From Methylophilus sp. (GTDB lineage Bacteria > Pseudomonadota > Gammaproteobacteria > Burkholderiales > Methylophilaceae): a stretch of DNA of 7,408 nt. Positions 1 through 7,271 of this stretch are shown here, one piece after another (the stretch's first letter is position 1; each line of letters begins with the position of its first letter). The stretch spans positions 1-7,408 of the forward strand of contig JAIXZQ010000134.1 of assembly GCA_027489475.1 (NCBI GenBank). The letters are read 5' to 3'. Made by a program: the position numbers and the translations under genes. Under the pieces are notes generated by a model, which was not told where the DNA came from, did not search any database, and saw nothing but the letters and a program-made list of their open reading frames with translations.

Positions 1-756
1 CAGCCCGCGGTTATTTGTGGCTGCCTTTGGCTCAGTGAATGTTTTCGTCATTTAGATCCGCATATTCAGCTTGACTGGCAGGTGAGTGATGGGATGCAGG
101 TGAGCGCTCATCAAACACTGGTCACCCTGCACGGTGACGCACGCGCCCTGCTGTCAGCCGAACGACCCGCGCTCAACTTTTTGCAAACCTTATCTGCCGT
201 GGCCACCCATACGCGTCAATATGTGGATGCGGTTGCAGACTTACACACACAGATTTTAGACACGCGCAAAACACTGCCAGGGCTGCGCTTGGCGCAAAAA
301 TATGCCGTGCTCACAGGGGGCGGCGGCAACCAGCGGCTGGCGTTGTACGACGGCATTTTAATCAAAGAAAACCATATTGCCGCTGCAGGCTCGATTGCCC
401 AAGTGTTGGCAACCGCCTTTGCGCTGAATACCACGCGTAATATTCAAATTGAGGTCGAATCATTGGATGAGCTAGCGCAGGCTTTGCAGGCAGGCGCGAC
501 CAACATCCTGCTGGATAATTTTTCGCCAACCGCCCTGCGCGCTGCGGTCGCATACAATCAATCAGAGGCGCGCGCGCGCAACAGACCCCCTGCCTTGCTG
601 GAGGCTTCAGGCAATATCAGCTTAAGCACGGTGCGCAACATTGCCGAAACCGGCGTAGACCGTATTTCAATCGGCGGACTCACTAAGCATATACAAGCCA
701 TAGACCTGAGTATGCGTATCACTTTGCAAACCTCGCCAACATCCGCTCAGGGGTGA
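1..756 (+). CDS. nadC: Quinolinate phosphoribosyltransferase (carboxylating), 5'-truncated by window edge
   Basis: NadC converts quinolinate and PRPP to nicotinate mononucleotide, CO2 and pyrophosphate in de novo NAD synthesis in the cytoplasm. The reading frame is open from base 1 to the TGA at 754-756, giving 251 codons. Compared from memory with the E. coli protein (about 297 residues), roughly the first 60 residues lie outside the window. The GTG at 82 is internal, because the family alignment (ICGCLW..., then DGMQV) runs through it. Counting from base 1, the family signatures are LDTRKTLPGLR (R89, K90), GGGGNQRL (R111), IKENH (K122), the acidic strand IEVES (E151, E153), LLDNF (D172) and the C-terminal GGLTKHIQAIDLSMR. 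These correspond to the substrate- and phosphate-binding basic and acidic residues of the family. The loop before ALLEASGN is about 8 residues longer than in E. coli. The ATPase gene follows 67 bp downstream on the same strand. That gap holds only a weak 5-bp hairpin (764-776) with no U-tract, so read-through is possible. Confidence 0.96.
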   Translation, partial: QPAVICGCLWLSECFRHLDPHIQLDWQVSDGMQVSAHQTLVTLHGDARALLSAERPALNFLQTLSAVATHTRQYVDAVADLHTQILDTRKTLPGLRLAQKYAVLTGGGGNQRLALYDGILIKENHIAAAGSIAQVLATAFALNTTRNIQIEVESLDELAQALQAGATNILLDNFSPTALRAAVAYNQSEARARNRPPALLEASGNISLSTVRNIAETGVDRISIGGLTKHIQAIDLSMRITLQTSPTSAQG

Positions 757-823
757 CCATTTCTGCCACTTTGGCATGGCATAAGTTTTGCATTGAAGTT
801 TCAGATGCTTCAAAGCCACTGCC

Positions 824-2614
824 ATGAATAGTCCCACGCCTACCCTGTTGCCAAAAACGCTAGACAGTCTGCGCCTGAGCGATTTGTTGCGCCTATTGGT
901 TGCGCATGGTCGGGTGGACAAAGCCCGCGCCGAAAAACTGCACCGGGATCGCAAGCAAGACAGCTCGCGCTTGCACCCGATTGTGATTATTGCCGAACAA
1001 AAATGGCCGGATGCGAGCGCGCCAGCACAACACCTCACCGTAGACAGCCTCAGTCAATTTGTGGCTGAACAAGCCGGCGTGCCGTTTTATCAGATTGACC
1101 CCCTGAAATTAGACTTTAGTCATGCCGCGCAGATAGTTTCGCAAGCCTATGCCGAGCGACTGCGCATCATGCCTATCGCAGTCAAAGACAGCATCGCCAC
1201 CATTGCCACCGCCGACCCGTTTCACCAAGCCTGGGTGCCCGACCTTGAACGCCTGCTCAAGCTGCGCATTCAGTTGGTGATGGTCAACCCGCTGGAGCTG
1301 CAACGCTATTTGCCCGAAGTGTATCAACTCTCCGCCGCCATCCAATCGGCCAATGCCGCCAAAGCTGGGCAAATTTTAGGCGTACAAAACTTTGAACAGC
1401 TCATCGAACTGGGCAAAGACCGGCAACTGGATGCCAATGAGCAACATGTGGTCAATATTGTGGACTGGCTGTTTAAATATGCGTTTGAACAACGCGCCAG
1501 TGATATTCATCTGGAGCCACGCCGCAATCTGGGCTTGATGCGCTTTCGTATCGATGGCGTGTTGCATCAGGTCTATCAATTACCGAGCAACATCATGAAC
1601 GCCATCACCAGCCGCATTAAATTGCTGGGGCGCATGGACATGGTGGAAAAACGTCGCCCGCAAGATGGTCGCCTGAAAACCGTCAACGCTGACGGCCAAG
1701 AGATTGAACTGCGGCTCTCAACCATGCCGACTGCCTTTGGCGAAAAATTGGTGATGCGGATTTTCAAGCCAGATATGCTGGTACAAGACTTTGCCATGCT
1801 GGGGTTTTCACCAGCACAGAGCGCGTTATGGCGGCATTGGACCAACCAGCCCAACGGTATTATTTTGGTCACAGGCCCCACCGGCTCAGGCAAAACCACC
1901 ACGCTGTATACCACGCTCAAACAACTGGCGACGGATGCCGTGAATGTCTGCACGGTGGAAGACCCAATTGAGATGATAGAGCCGGCCTTTAACCAGATGC
2001 AGGTCACGCAAAACATCGGCTTGGGCTTTGCAGAAGGTATACGAAGCTTGATGCGGCAAGACCCAGACATCATCATGGTGGGCGAAATTCGTGACCGTGA
2101 AACGGCAGACATGGCAATTCAAGCCGCCTTAACTGGGCATTTGGTGCTATCTACACTGCACACCAATGATGCGCCTTCTGCCATCACCCGCTTGTTGGAT
2201 TTGGGTGTCCCCGCCTATTTGATACACTCCAGCGTGCTAGGCATCATGGCACAACGGCTGGTGCGCACCTTGTGCCCGCACTGTAAAACGCCTACAACGT
2301 TAAGCGATGAAGCCTGGGCCAGCGTGACGCAACCGTTTACCCATCCCAAACCTGCCACGGTCATGCAAGCCGTGGGCTGCCCTGCCTGCCGGCAAACCGG
2401 CTACCGTGGCCGCACTGGGCTGTATGAAATGCTGTCACTCACCCCGGCGCTGCGTAGCCTGATCACCGCAGAAACGGATGTCTTGCAACTACGTCAAGCT
2501 GCGCTCAAAGCTGGCATGCAGCCCTTGATGCTGAATGGCGCCGAAAAAATTGCTGCCGGACTCACCAGCGTAGAAGAAGTGCTTAAAGTCGCGCCGCCGA
2601 TTGAAACGCTGTAA
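824..2614 (+). CDS. GspE/PulE/PilB-family ATPase (type II secretion or type IV pilus assembly motor)
   Basis: This 596-residue protein belongs to the hexameric ATPases that power type II secretion or type IV pilus assembly from the cytoplasmic face of the inner membrane. An N-terminal MshEN/T2SSE_N-like region covers about residues 15-170. The ATPase core follows: SDIHLEP (226-232), Walker A GPTGSGKTT (351-359, K357), Asp box VEDPIE (from V378), Walker B DIIMVGEIRD (415-424, E421) and His box GHLVLSTLHTNDA (438-450, H446). A tetracysteine zinc site has C484, C487, C519 and C522, as in GspE and PilB, and helps exclude a PilT retraction motor. SSVLGIMAQRLVRTLCPHC reads slightly more like GspE/PulE than PilB, but I cannot separate them, so no symbol is given. 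ATG 824 is the first start after the in-frame stop at 794; it lacks a clear Shine-Dalgarno sequence. No gspF/pilC, gspD or pilin gene lies in the window, so the partners must be elsewhere. Confidence 0.93.
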   Translation: MNSPTPTLLPKTLDSLRLSDLLRLLVAHGRVDKARAEKLHRDRKQDSSRLHPIVIIAEQKWPDASAPAQHLTVDSLSQFVAEQAGVPFYQIDPLKLDFSHAAQIVSQAYAERLRIMPIAVKDSIATIATADPFHQAWVPDLERLLKLRIQLVMVNPLELQRYLPEVYQLSAAIQSANAAKAGQILGVQNFEQLIELGKDRQLDANEQHVVNIVDWLFKYAFEQRASDIHLEPRRNLGLMRFRIDGVLHQVYQLPSNIMNAITSRIKLLGRMDMVEKRRPQDGRLKTVNADGQEIELRLSTMPTAFGEKLVMRIFKPDMLVQDFAMLGFSPAQSALWRHWTNQPNGIILVTGPTGSGKTTTLYTTLKQLATDAVNVCTVEDPIEMIEPAFNQMQVTQNIGLGFAEGIRSLMRQDPDIIMVGEIRDRETADMAIQAALTGHLVLSTLHTNDAPSAITRLLDLGVPAYLIHSSVLGIMAQRLVRTLCPHCKTPTTLSDEAWASVTQPFTHPKPATVMQAVGCPACRQTGYRGRTGLYEMLSLTPALRSLITAETDVLQLRQAALKAGMQPLMLNGAEKIAAGLTSVEEVLKVAPPIETL

Positions 2615-2894
2615 ATGTCTGACCATCCCTGCCTACATGATGCAGGCTGAGCGCACTATGCAATGCACAGGGCAGTTTTGCCTACCCCACCAAGGGCATG
2701 GATATACCCCTTGTCTCAAGATAAGCCGTTACACCCTCTCATACAAATAATAAAATTGGCTTACATATCTGCTAAATTTCAATGCTCAACAGGCCAAAGC
2801 GGCGGATAAGGAAGACGCGCCAAATCTTGACCAAAAATGCAAAGGCGGTTAATGTATAGGGTTCAATAATTATTAGCCGAAAAATCAAGGTTTT
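2615..2894. other. Intergenic region between the ATPase gene and ilvB
   Basis: This 280-bp stretch is more AT-rich in its second half than the flanking genes. I see no convincing gene. A 6-bp inverted repeat, CAAGGG (2691-2696) with CCCTTG (2708-2713), has an 11-nt loop and no following T-run, so it is at best a weak terminator for the ATPase gene. Short stems also occur at CCTGC/GCAGG (about 2628-2645) and GGCA/TGCC (2671-2682). Two small open frames, 2637-2750 (37 codons) and 2782-2859 (25 codons), lack ribosome-binding sites and similarity to anything I recognise. The right end carries the probable ilvB promoter and an AATAATTATT palindrome at 2865-2874. Confidence 0.6.
2827..2855 (+). promoter_or_regulatory. 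Probable sigma-70 promoter of the ilvBNC operon
   Basis: TTGACC at 2827-2832 is a 5/6 match to the -35 consensus. It is followed after exactly 17 bp by TAATGT (2850-2855), a weak -10 that keeps the key first, second and last positions. Transcription would start near 2862, leaving a leader of about 33 nt before the ilvB ATG. The leader includes the palindrome AATAATTATT (2865-2874) and the Shine-Dalgarno AAGG (2887-2890). TATAGG at 2855-2860 looks like a better -10 box but would need a 22-bp spacer. This is a consensus match only. Confidence 0.45.
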
Positions 2895-4658
2895 ATGGAC
2901 GCCTCAGCCAATCCCGCGACAGAACCCCACGCCAAATCCATGACAGGTGCTGACATTGTTGTCGCCTGCTTAAACGAAGAAAAAGTCAAATTCGTGTTTG
3001 GCTATCCTGGCGGTGCGGTGTTGCATATCTATGATGCGCTCTACAAACAAAATGGCTTTAAGCATATTTTGGTGCGTCACGAACAAGCCGCGGTACATGC
3101 GGCAGACGCATACTCGCGTGCCACTGGCGACGTCGGTGTTGCGCTGGTCACCAGCGGTCCAGGCGCCACCAATGCGGTGACAGGTATTGCCACCGCTTAT
3201 ATGGACTCCATCCCCATGGTGGTCATCAGCGGCCAAGTGCCAGTGCCCGCCATCGGCATGGATGCCTTCCAAGAGGTGGACATGGTGGGCGTGACCCGCC
3301 CCTGTGTGAAACACAATTTTTTGGTCAAGCACGTTAAAGACATCGCCCCCACCATTAAAAAAGCGTTTTTTATTGCGAAAACCGGCCGTCCAGGCCCGGT
3401 GGTGGTGGATATCCCCAAAGACATCACAGCGCATGTGGCCGATTTTATCTACCCCAAAACAGTAGAGATGCGCTCATACAACCCGATTCTCAAAGGGCAC
3501 AGCGGCCAGATTAAAAAAGCGGTGAAATTACTGCTGGGCGCCAAACGGCCGATGATTTATACCGGCGGTGGTTTGGTGTTGGGTAATGGGGCTGCTGAGT
3601 TGGTCAAACTGGCCAAAGCGCTTAATTTCCCAGTGACCAATACCCTGATGGGGTTAGGTGGCTACCCTGCCACCGACAAACAGTTTGTCGGCATGCTCGG
3701 CATGCATGGCACCTACGAAGCCAACATGGCGATGCAGCAATGTGATGTGCTGCTGGCCGTAGGCGCCCGCTTTGATGACCGCGTGATTGGTAACCCCAAA
3801 CATTTTGCAGGCCACAAGCGCACCATTATTCATGTCGATGTAGACCCTTCTAGCATCTCCAAACGCGTTAAAGTCGATGTGCCGATTGTTGGCGATGTGC
3901 AGTCCGTGCTGAGCGATATGCTGGAGATTCTGGCGCAAGAAGAAAACCAAAACACGGACGTGGCTGACTGGTGGTCGCAAATCAATGAATGGCGCGGCAT
4001 ACAATCACTGGACTACACCTACTCCGACAGCGTCATTAAACCGCAATATGTAGTGCAAAAACTGTGGGAAGTCACCAAAGGGGAAGCCTATGTGACGTCA
4101 GACGTCGGCCAACACCAAATGTGGGCCGCACAGTATTACAAGTTTGATAAACCCCGTCGCTGGATCAACTCCGGTGGCTTGGGCACCATGGGCGTGGGCT
4201 TGCCGTACGCCATGGGCTGTCAGTTTGCCGACAAAAACGCACAAGTGGCCTGTGTCACCGGTGAAGGCAGTATCCAGATGAATATTCAGGAACTCTCTAC
4301 CTGTGCACAATATGGCTTGCCGATTAAGGTCATTTTGCTAAATAACCGCTATCTGGGCATGGTACGTCAGTGGCAAGAGTTCTTCTACGAGAACCGCTAT
4401 TCCGAGTCCTATATGGACAGCCTGCCAGACTTCGTCAAACTGGCGGAATCCTATGGCCATGTCGGTATGCGCATCACCAACCCCGCCGATGTCGAAGGGG
4501 CGCTGAAAGAGGCGTTTGATAGAAAAGATAAATTCGTATTCATGGACTTTTTAACAGACCAGACTGAAAACGTATTCCCCATGGTAGAGAACGGCAAAGG
4601 CCTGTCTGAGATGGTCTTAAGCCCCTTGTCCACCAGCCGCATGAAAGGGGAAGCATAA
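2895..4658 (+). CDS. ilvB: Acetolactate synthase (acetohydroxyacid synthase), catalytic large subunit
   Basis: This ThDP- and FAD-dependent enzyme condenses two pyruvates to acetolactate, or pyruvate with 2-ketobutyrate to acetohydroxybutyrate, the first common step of valine/leucine and isoleucine synthesis. At 587 residues it has normal family length. The ThDP pyrimidine domain carries GYPGG and the catalytic glutamate E63 in RHEQAA, followed by GPGATNAVTG. A central FAD-type domain (about 200-345) includes GARFDDRV. The C-terminal ThDP pyrophosphate domain has the cofactor motif GEGS (456-459) and NNRYLGMVRQWQ (N483, N484, W493). The motif's usual GDG is GEG here. ATG 2895 is chosen because AAGG lies 4 nt upstream; the alternative ATG 2940 has no such site. 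The residues before MTGADI look like a non-conserved extension. The stop overlaps the ilvN start by one base, so the subunits are translationally coupled. E. coli IlvI is the closest comparison I can recall, but ilvB is the usual name in betaproteobacteria. Confidence 0.97.
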   Translation: MDASANPATEPHAKSMTGADIVVACLNEEKVKFVFGYPGGAVLHIYDALYKQNGFKHILVRHEQAAVHAADAYSRATGDVGVALVTSGPGATNAVTGIATAYMDSIPMVVISGQVPVPAIGMDAFQEVDMVGVTRPCVKHNFLVKHVKDIAPTIKKAFFIAKTGRPGPVVVDIPKDITAHVADFIYPKTVEMRSYNPILKGHSGQIKKAVKLLLGAKRPMIYTGGGLVLGNGAAELVKLAKALNFPVTNTLMGLGGYPATDKQFVGMLGMHGTYEANMAMQQCDVLLAVGARFDDRVIGNPKHFAGHKRTIIHVDVDPSSISKRVKVDVPIVGDVQSVLSDMLEILAQEENQNTDVADWWSQINEWRGIQSLDYTYSDSVIKPQYVVQKLWEVTKGEAYVTSDVGQHQMWAAQYYKFDKPRRWINSGGLGTMGVGLPYAMGCQFADKNAQVACVTGEGSIQMNIQELSTCAQYGLPIKVILLNNRYLGMVRQWQEFFYENRYSESYMDSLPDFVKLAESYGHVGMRITNPADVEGALKEAFDRKDKFVFMDFLTDQTENVFPMVENGKGLSEMVLSPLSTSRMKGEA

Positions 4659-5149
4659 TGCGTCACATTATTTCGCTGCTGATGGAAAACGAAGCCGGTG
4701 CCCTATCGCGCGTTGCCGGCCTGTTTTCAGCCCGTGGCTATAACATTGAATCACTCACCGTTGCGGTGACCGAAGACCCCACCTTGTCACGCATGACCAT
4801 TGTGACGACGGGTTCGGATGATGTGATTGAACAGATTATCAAACAACTCAACAAGTTGATTGACGTGGTCAAGGTGCTAGACCTCAACGATGGCAAGCAC
4901 ATTGAGCGTGAACTGATGCTGGTGAAGGTGAAAGCCACTGGCGTATTTAAAGACGAAATGAAGCGCATGTGCGACATTTTTCGCGGCCGTATTATCGATG
5001 TGGCCGACAACAGTTACACCATTGAGCTTACCGGCTCTTGCAGCAAATTGGATGCCTTTATTGAAGCCTTAGACCGTAGCGCGATTTTAGAAACGGTGCG
5101 CACCGGGGCCTCTGGTATTGGTCGTGGCGACCGCATCCTCAAGGTTTAA
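4658..5149 (+). CDS. ilvN: Acetolactate synthase, regulatory small subunit
   Basis: The regulatory subunit activates IlvB and confers feedback inhibition by valine. At 163 residues it matches the IlvH/IlvN long form: an N-terminal ACT domain (about 3-75, starting HIISLLMENEAGALSRVAG) and a C-terminal domain (about 80-160) typical of this subunit, ending GIGRGDRILKV. N11, G14, N29 and A36 sit exactly where E. coli IlvH has residues whose mutation gives valine resistance, so I infer the subunit is valine-sensitive. The start codon overlaps the ilvB stop (TAATG). A strong ribosome-binding site, AAAGGGG (4644-4650), lies 7 nt upstream inside the ilvB coding sequence. It is sometimes named ilvH by comparison with E. 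coli. Confidence 0.97.
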   Translation: MRHIISLLMENEAGALSRVAGLFSARGYNIESLTVAVTEDPTLSRMTIVTTGSDDVIEQIIKQLNKLIDVVKVLDLNDGKHIERELMLVKVKATGVFKDEMKRMCDIFRGRIIDVADNSYTIELTGSCSKLDAFIEALDRSAILETVRTGASGIGRGDRILKV

Positions 5150-5187
5150 CCCAGTTTATTTTTTACAGACAAAAGCATTTGTATTGA

Positions 5188-6219
<1,032 letters not shown>

Positions 6220-6224
6220 TCCCC

Positions 6225-6236
6225 CGTTTGCAAACG
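6225..6236. repeat. 12-bp perfect palindrome downstream of ilvC
   Basis: CGTTTGCAAACG is perfectly self-complementary and begins 6 nt after the ilvC stop. It is immediately followed by the left arm of a larger hairpin (6237-6271). It could be a DNA-binding site for a dimeric regulator or just part of the folded 3' end of the ilvC message; nothing in the sequence decides this. Confidence 0.5.
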
Positions 6237-6271
6237 TTTAAACCGCAGGGGCGATGCCCCAGCGGTTTAAA
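6237..6271. repeat. Long hairpin without U-tract in the ilvC 3' region
   Basis: TTTAAACCGC (6237-6246) pairs with GCGGTTTAAA (6262-6271), and GGGGC (6248-6252) pairs with GCCCC (6256-6260) around a 3-nt loop. That gives 15 base pairs with a single A-A mismatch (6247/6261). What follows is AACAATGCAC, not a T-run, so it is not an intrinsic terminator by itself. Likely roles are protecting the 3' end of ilvBNC mRNA from exonucleases or pausing polymerase before the terminator 15 nt further on. Both roles are inferred. Confidence 0.75.
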
Positions 6272-6285
6272 ACAATGCACAGACC

Positions 6286-6326
6286 ATAAAGCACAGGAGC
6301 GCTTGCTCACCTGTGCTTTATTTTTT
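6286..6326 (+). terminator. Rho-independent terminator of the ilvBNC operon
   Basis: ATAAAGCACAGG (6286-6297) pairs perfectly with CCTGTGCTTTAT (6310-6321), giving a 12-bp stem. It runs into a T-tract ending at 6326. The 12-nt loop can form an inner GAGC/GCTC stem if the last outer pair opens. Stem length and T-run make this a convincing terminator for transcripts coming from ilvC. Confidence 0.9.
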
Positions 6327-6331
6327 ATGCT
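6303..6331 (+). promoter_or_regulatory. Candidate psd promoter overlapping the ilvC terminator
   Basis: Only 37 bp separate the terminator T-tract from the likely psd start, so a psd promoter must overlap the terminator unless psd relies on read-through. TTGCTC (6303-6308, 3/6 match to -35) and TATGCT (6326-6331, 4/6 match to -10) are spaced by 17 bp. The predicted start of transcription is near 6338. That leaves a leader of about 26 nt holding GAAAG (6352-6356). The boxes are weak and the call rests mainly on spacing and necessity. Confidence 0.35.
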
Positions 6332-6363
6332 TACAGCATTCACCACTGACTGAAAGTCGTCTC

Positions 6364-7212
6364 TTGAAACTCGCCATCCTGTTGCAATATATCGCACCCA
6401 AACAACTGCTCACTGCGGCTGCCGGAAAACTGGCGCATTGGCGGGCCGGACGCCTGACCACCGCATTTATCAGCTGGTTTGTTAATCGCTATCACGTCAA
6501 TATGGAAGAAGCCCTCAATGGCGATATTGCCAGCTATACCAGCTTTAACCAGTTTTTTACGCGACCACTCAAACCCGGCGCCCGCCCGCTGGCCAATAGT
6601 GCATTTATTTGCCCGGTGGATGGCGCCATCAGTCAATGTGGCCATATTGCGCAAGGCCAGATTTTTCAAGCCAAAGGACATCAGTACACCGCGCAAGCAC
6701 TGGTCGGTGGCGATGCCGCCTTGGCTGACCGCTTTAAAGAGGGCTTATTCGCCTGCTTATATCTCAGCCCCAAAGACTATCACCGCATCCATATGCCTTG
6801 TGATGGCGTGCTGCAAAGCATGACCTATGTGCCGGGGGAGTTATTCTCGGTGAATCCACTGAGCGCCGCCCATGTGCCCGGCTTGTTTGCCCGTAACGAA
6901 CGCGTCGTATGTCATTTTCACTCGGCAGATCACGGTGATTTTGTCATGGTATTGGTCGGTGCCACGATTGTGGGCAGCATGGCTACGGTTTGGCACGATG
7001 CCCAAGACCACATCATCAACCCACCCCGCCCCGGTAAAGTACTGCACTGGAAATACCAAAATCGACATATCATGCTTAAACAAGGTGAGGAAATGGGGCG
7101 CTTTTTACGCGGCTCTACCGTCGTGATGCTGTTTGAAAAAGAGCGCTTTGACTTTCATGCAAGCTGGCACCCGAGCAAACCTATCCGCTTGGGCGAGGCC
7201 ATGAGCCAATAA
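6364..7212 (+). CDS. psd: Phosphatidylserine decarboxylase proenzyme
   Basis: Psd decarboxylates phosphatidylserine to phosphatidylethanolamine at the inner membrane, using a pyruvoyl group made by self-cleavage. The body matches the E. coli enzyme throughout: SYTSFNQFFTRPL, VDGAISQ, YLSPKDYHRIHMP, YVPGELFSVNP, GLFARNERV, LVGATIVGS and EEMGRF. Numbered from TTG 6364 (282 residues), the predicted catalytic residues are D86, H140, H143 and S251. Cleavage at G250-S251 would leave an alpha chain of 32 residues, shorter than in E. coli. The motif is RGST, not the usual LGST. The frame is open further upstream, but GTG 6313 lies inside the terminator hairpin and the peptide it would add is not conserved. 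TTG 6364 has GAAAG 7 nt upstream and gives MKLAILLQYIAPKQ, matching the family N-terminus. The first in-frame ATG, about 46 codons later, would remove conserved sequence. I am sure of the identity, less of the start. Confidence 0.95.
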   Translation: MKLAILLQYIAPKQLLTAAAGKLAHWRAGRLTTAFISWFVNRYHVNMEEALNGDIASYTSFNQFFTRPLKPGARPLANSAFICPVDGAISQCGHIAQGQIFQAKGHQYTAQALVGGDAALADRFKEGLFACLYLSPKDYHRIHMPCDGVLQSMTYVPGELFSVNPLSAAHVPGLFARNERVVCHFHSADHGDFVMVLVGATIVGSMATVWHDAQDHIINPPRPGKVLHWKYQNRHIMLKQGEEMGRFLRGSTVVMLFEKERFDFHASWHPSKPIRLGEAMSQ

Positions 7213-7221
7213 GCAGACAAT

Positions 7222-7250
7222 AAAAAACGGCGTTTAAAACGCCGTTTTTT
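7222..7250. terminator. Bidirectional rho-independent terminator between psd and the cupin gene
   Basis: AAAAAACGGCGTTT (7222-7235) is the exact reverse complement of AAACGCCGTTTTTT (7237-7250). In RNA this forms an 11-bp stem with a 7-nt loop, with A-tract and T-tract on opposite sides, so it can end transcripts in both directions. It begins 10 nt after the psd stop. It also lies 21 nt beyond the stop of the converging - strand gene, which fits shared use. Confidence 0.93.
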
Positions 7251-7271
7251 GCCGATTATCAACAAGCCGCG

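Noticed and set aside
82..84. GTG at 82 as the nadC start
   Set aside because: The frame is open and NadC-like from base 1, so the true start lies left of the window.
764..776. TGCCA/TGGCA hairpin between nadC and the ATPase gene as a terminator
   Set aside because: Only 5 bp with a 3-nt loop and no adjacent T-run, so it does not meet the pattern of an intrinsic terminator.
1576..2112. 178-codon open frame on the - strand inside the ATPase gene
   Set aside because: Antisense to the Walker A and Walker B region; serine- and isoleucine-rich with no recognisable motif or ribosome-binding context.
2637..2750. 37-codon open frame starting ATG ATG after the ATPase gene
   Set aside because: No ribosome-binding site, overlaps weak inverted repeats, no recognisable protein pattern, and no run of branched-chain amino acid codons that would mark a leader peptide.
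2782..2859. 25-codon basic open frame (begins MLNRPKRRIRK) just upstream of ilvB
   Set aside because: No ribosome-binding site, and it ends across the predicted -10 region, so it would not be on the ilvB transcript from that promoter. Its Leu/Ile/Val content is not unusual enough for an attenuator peptide.
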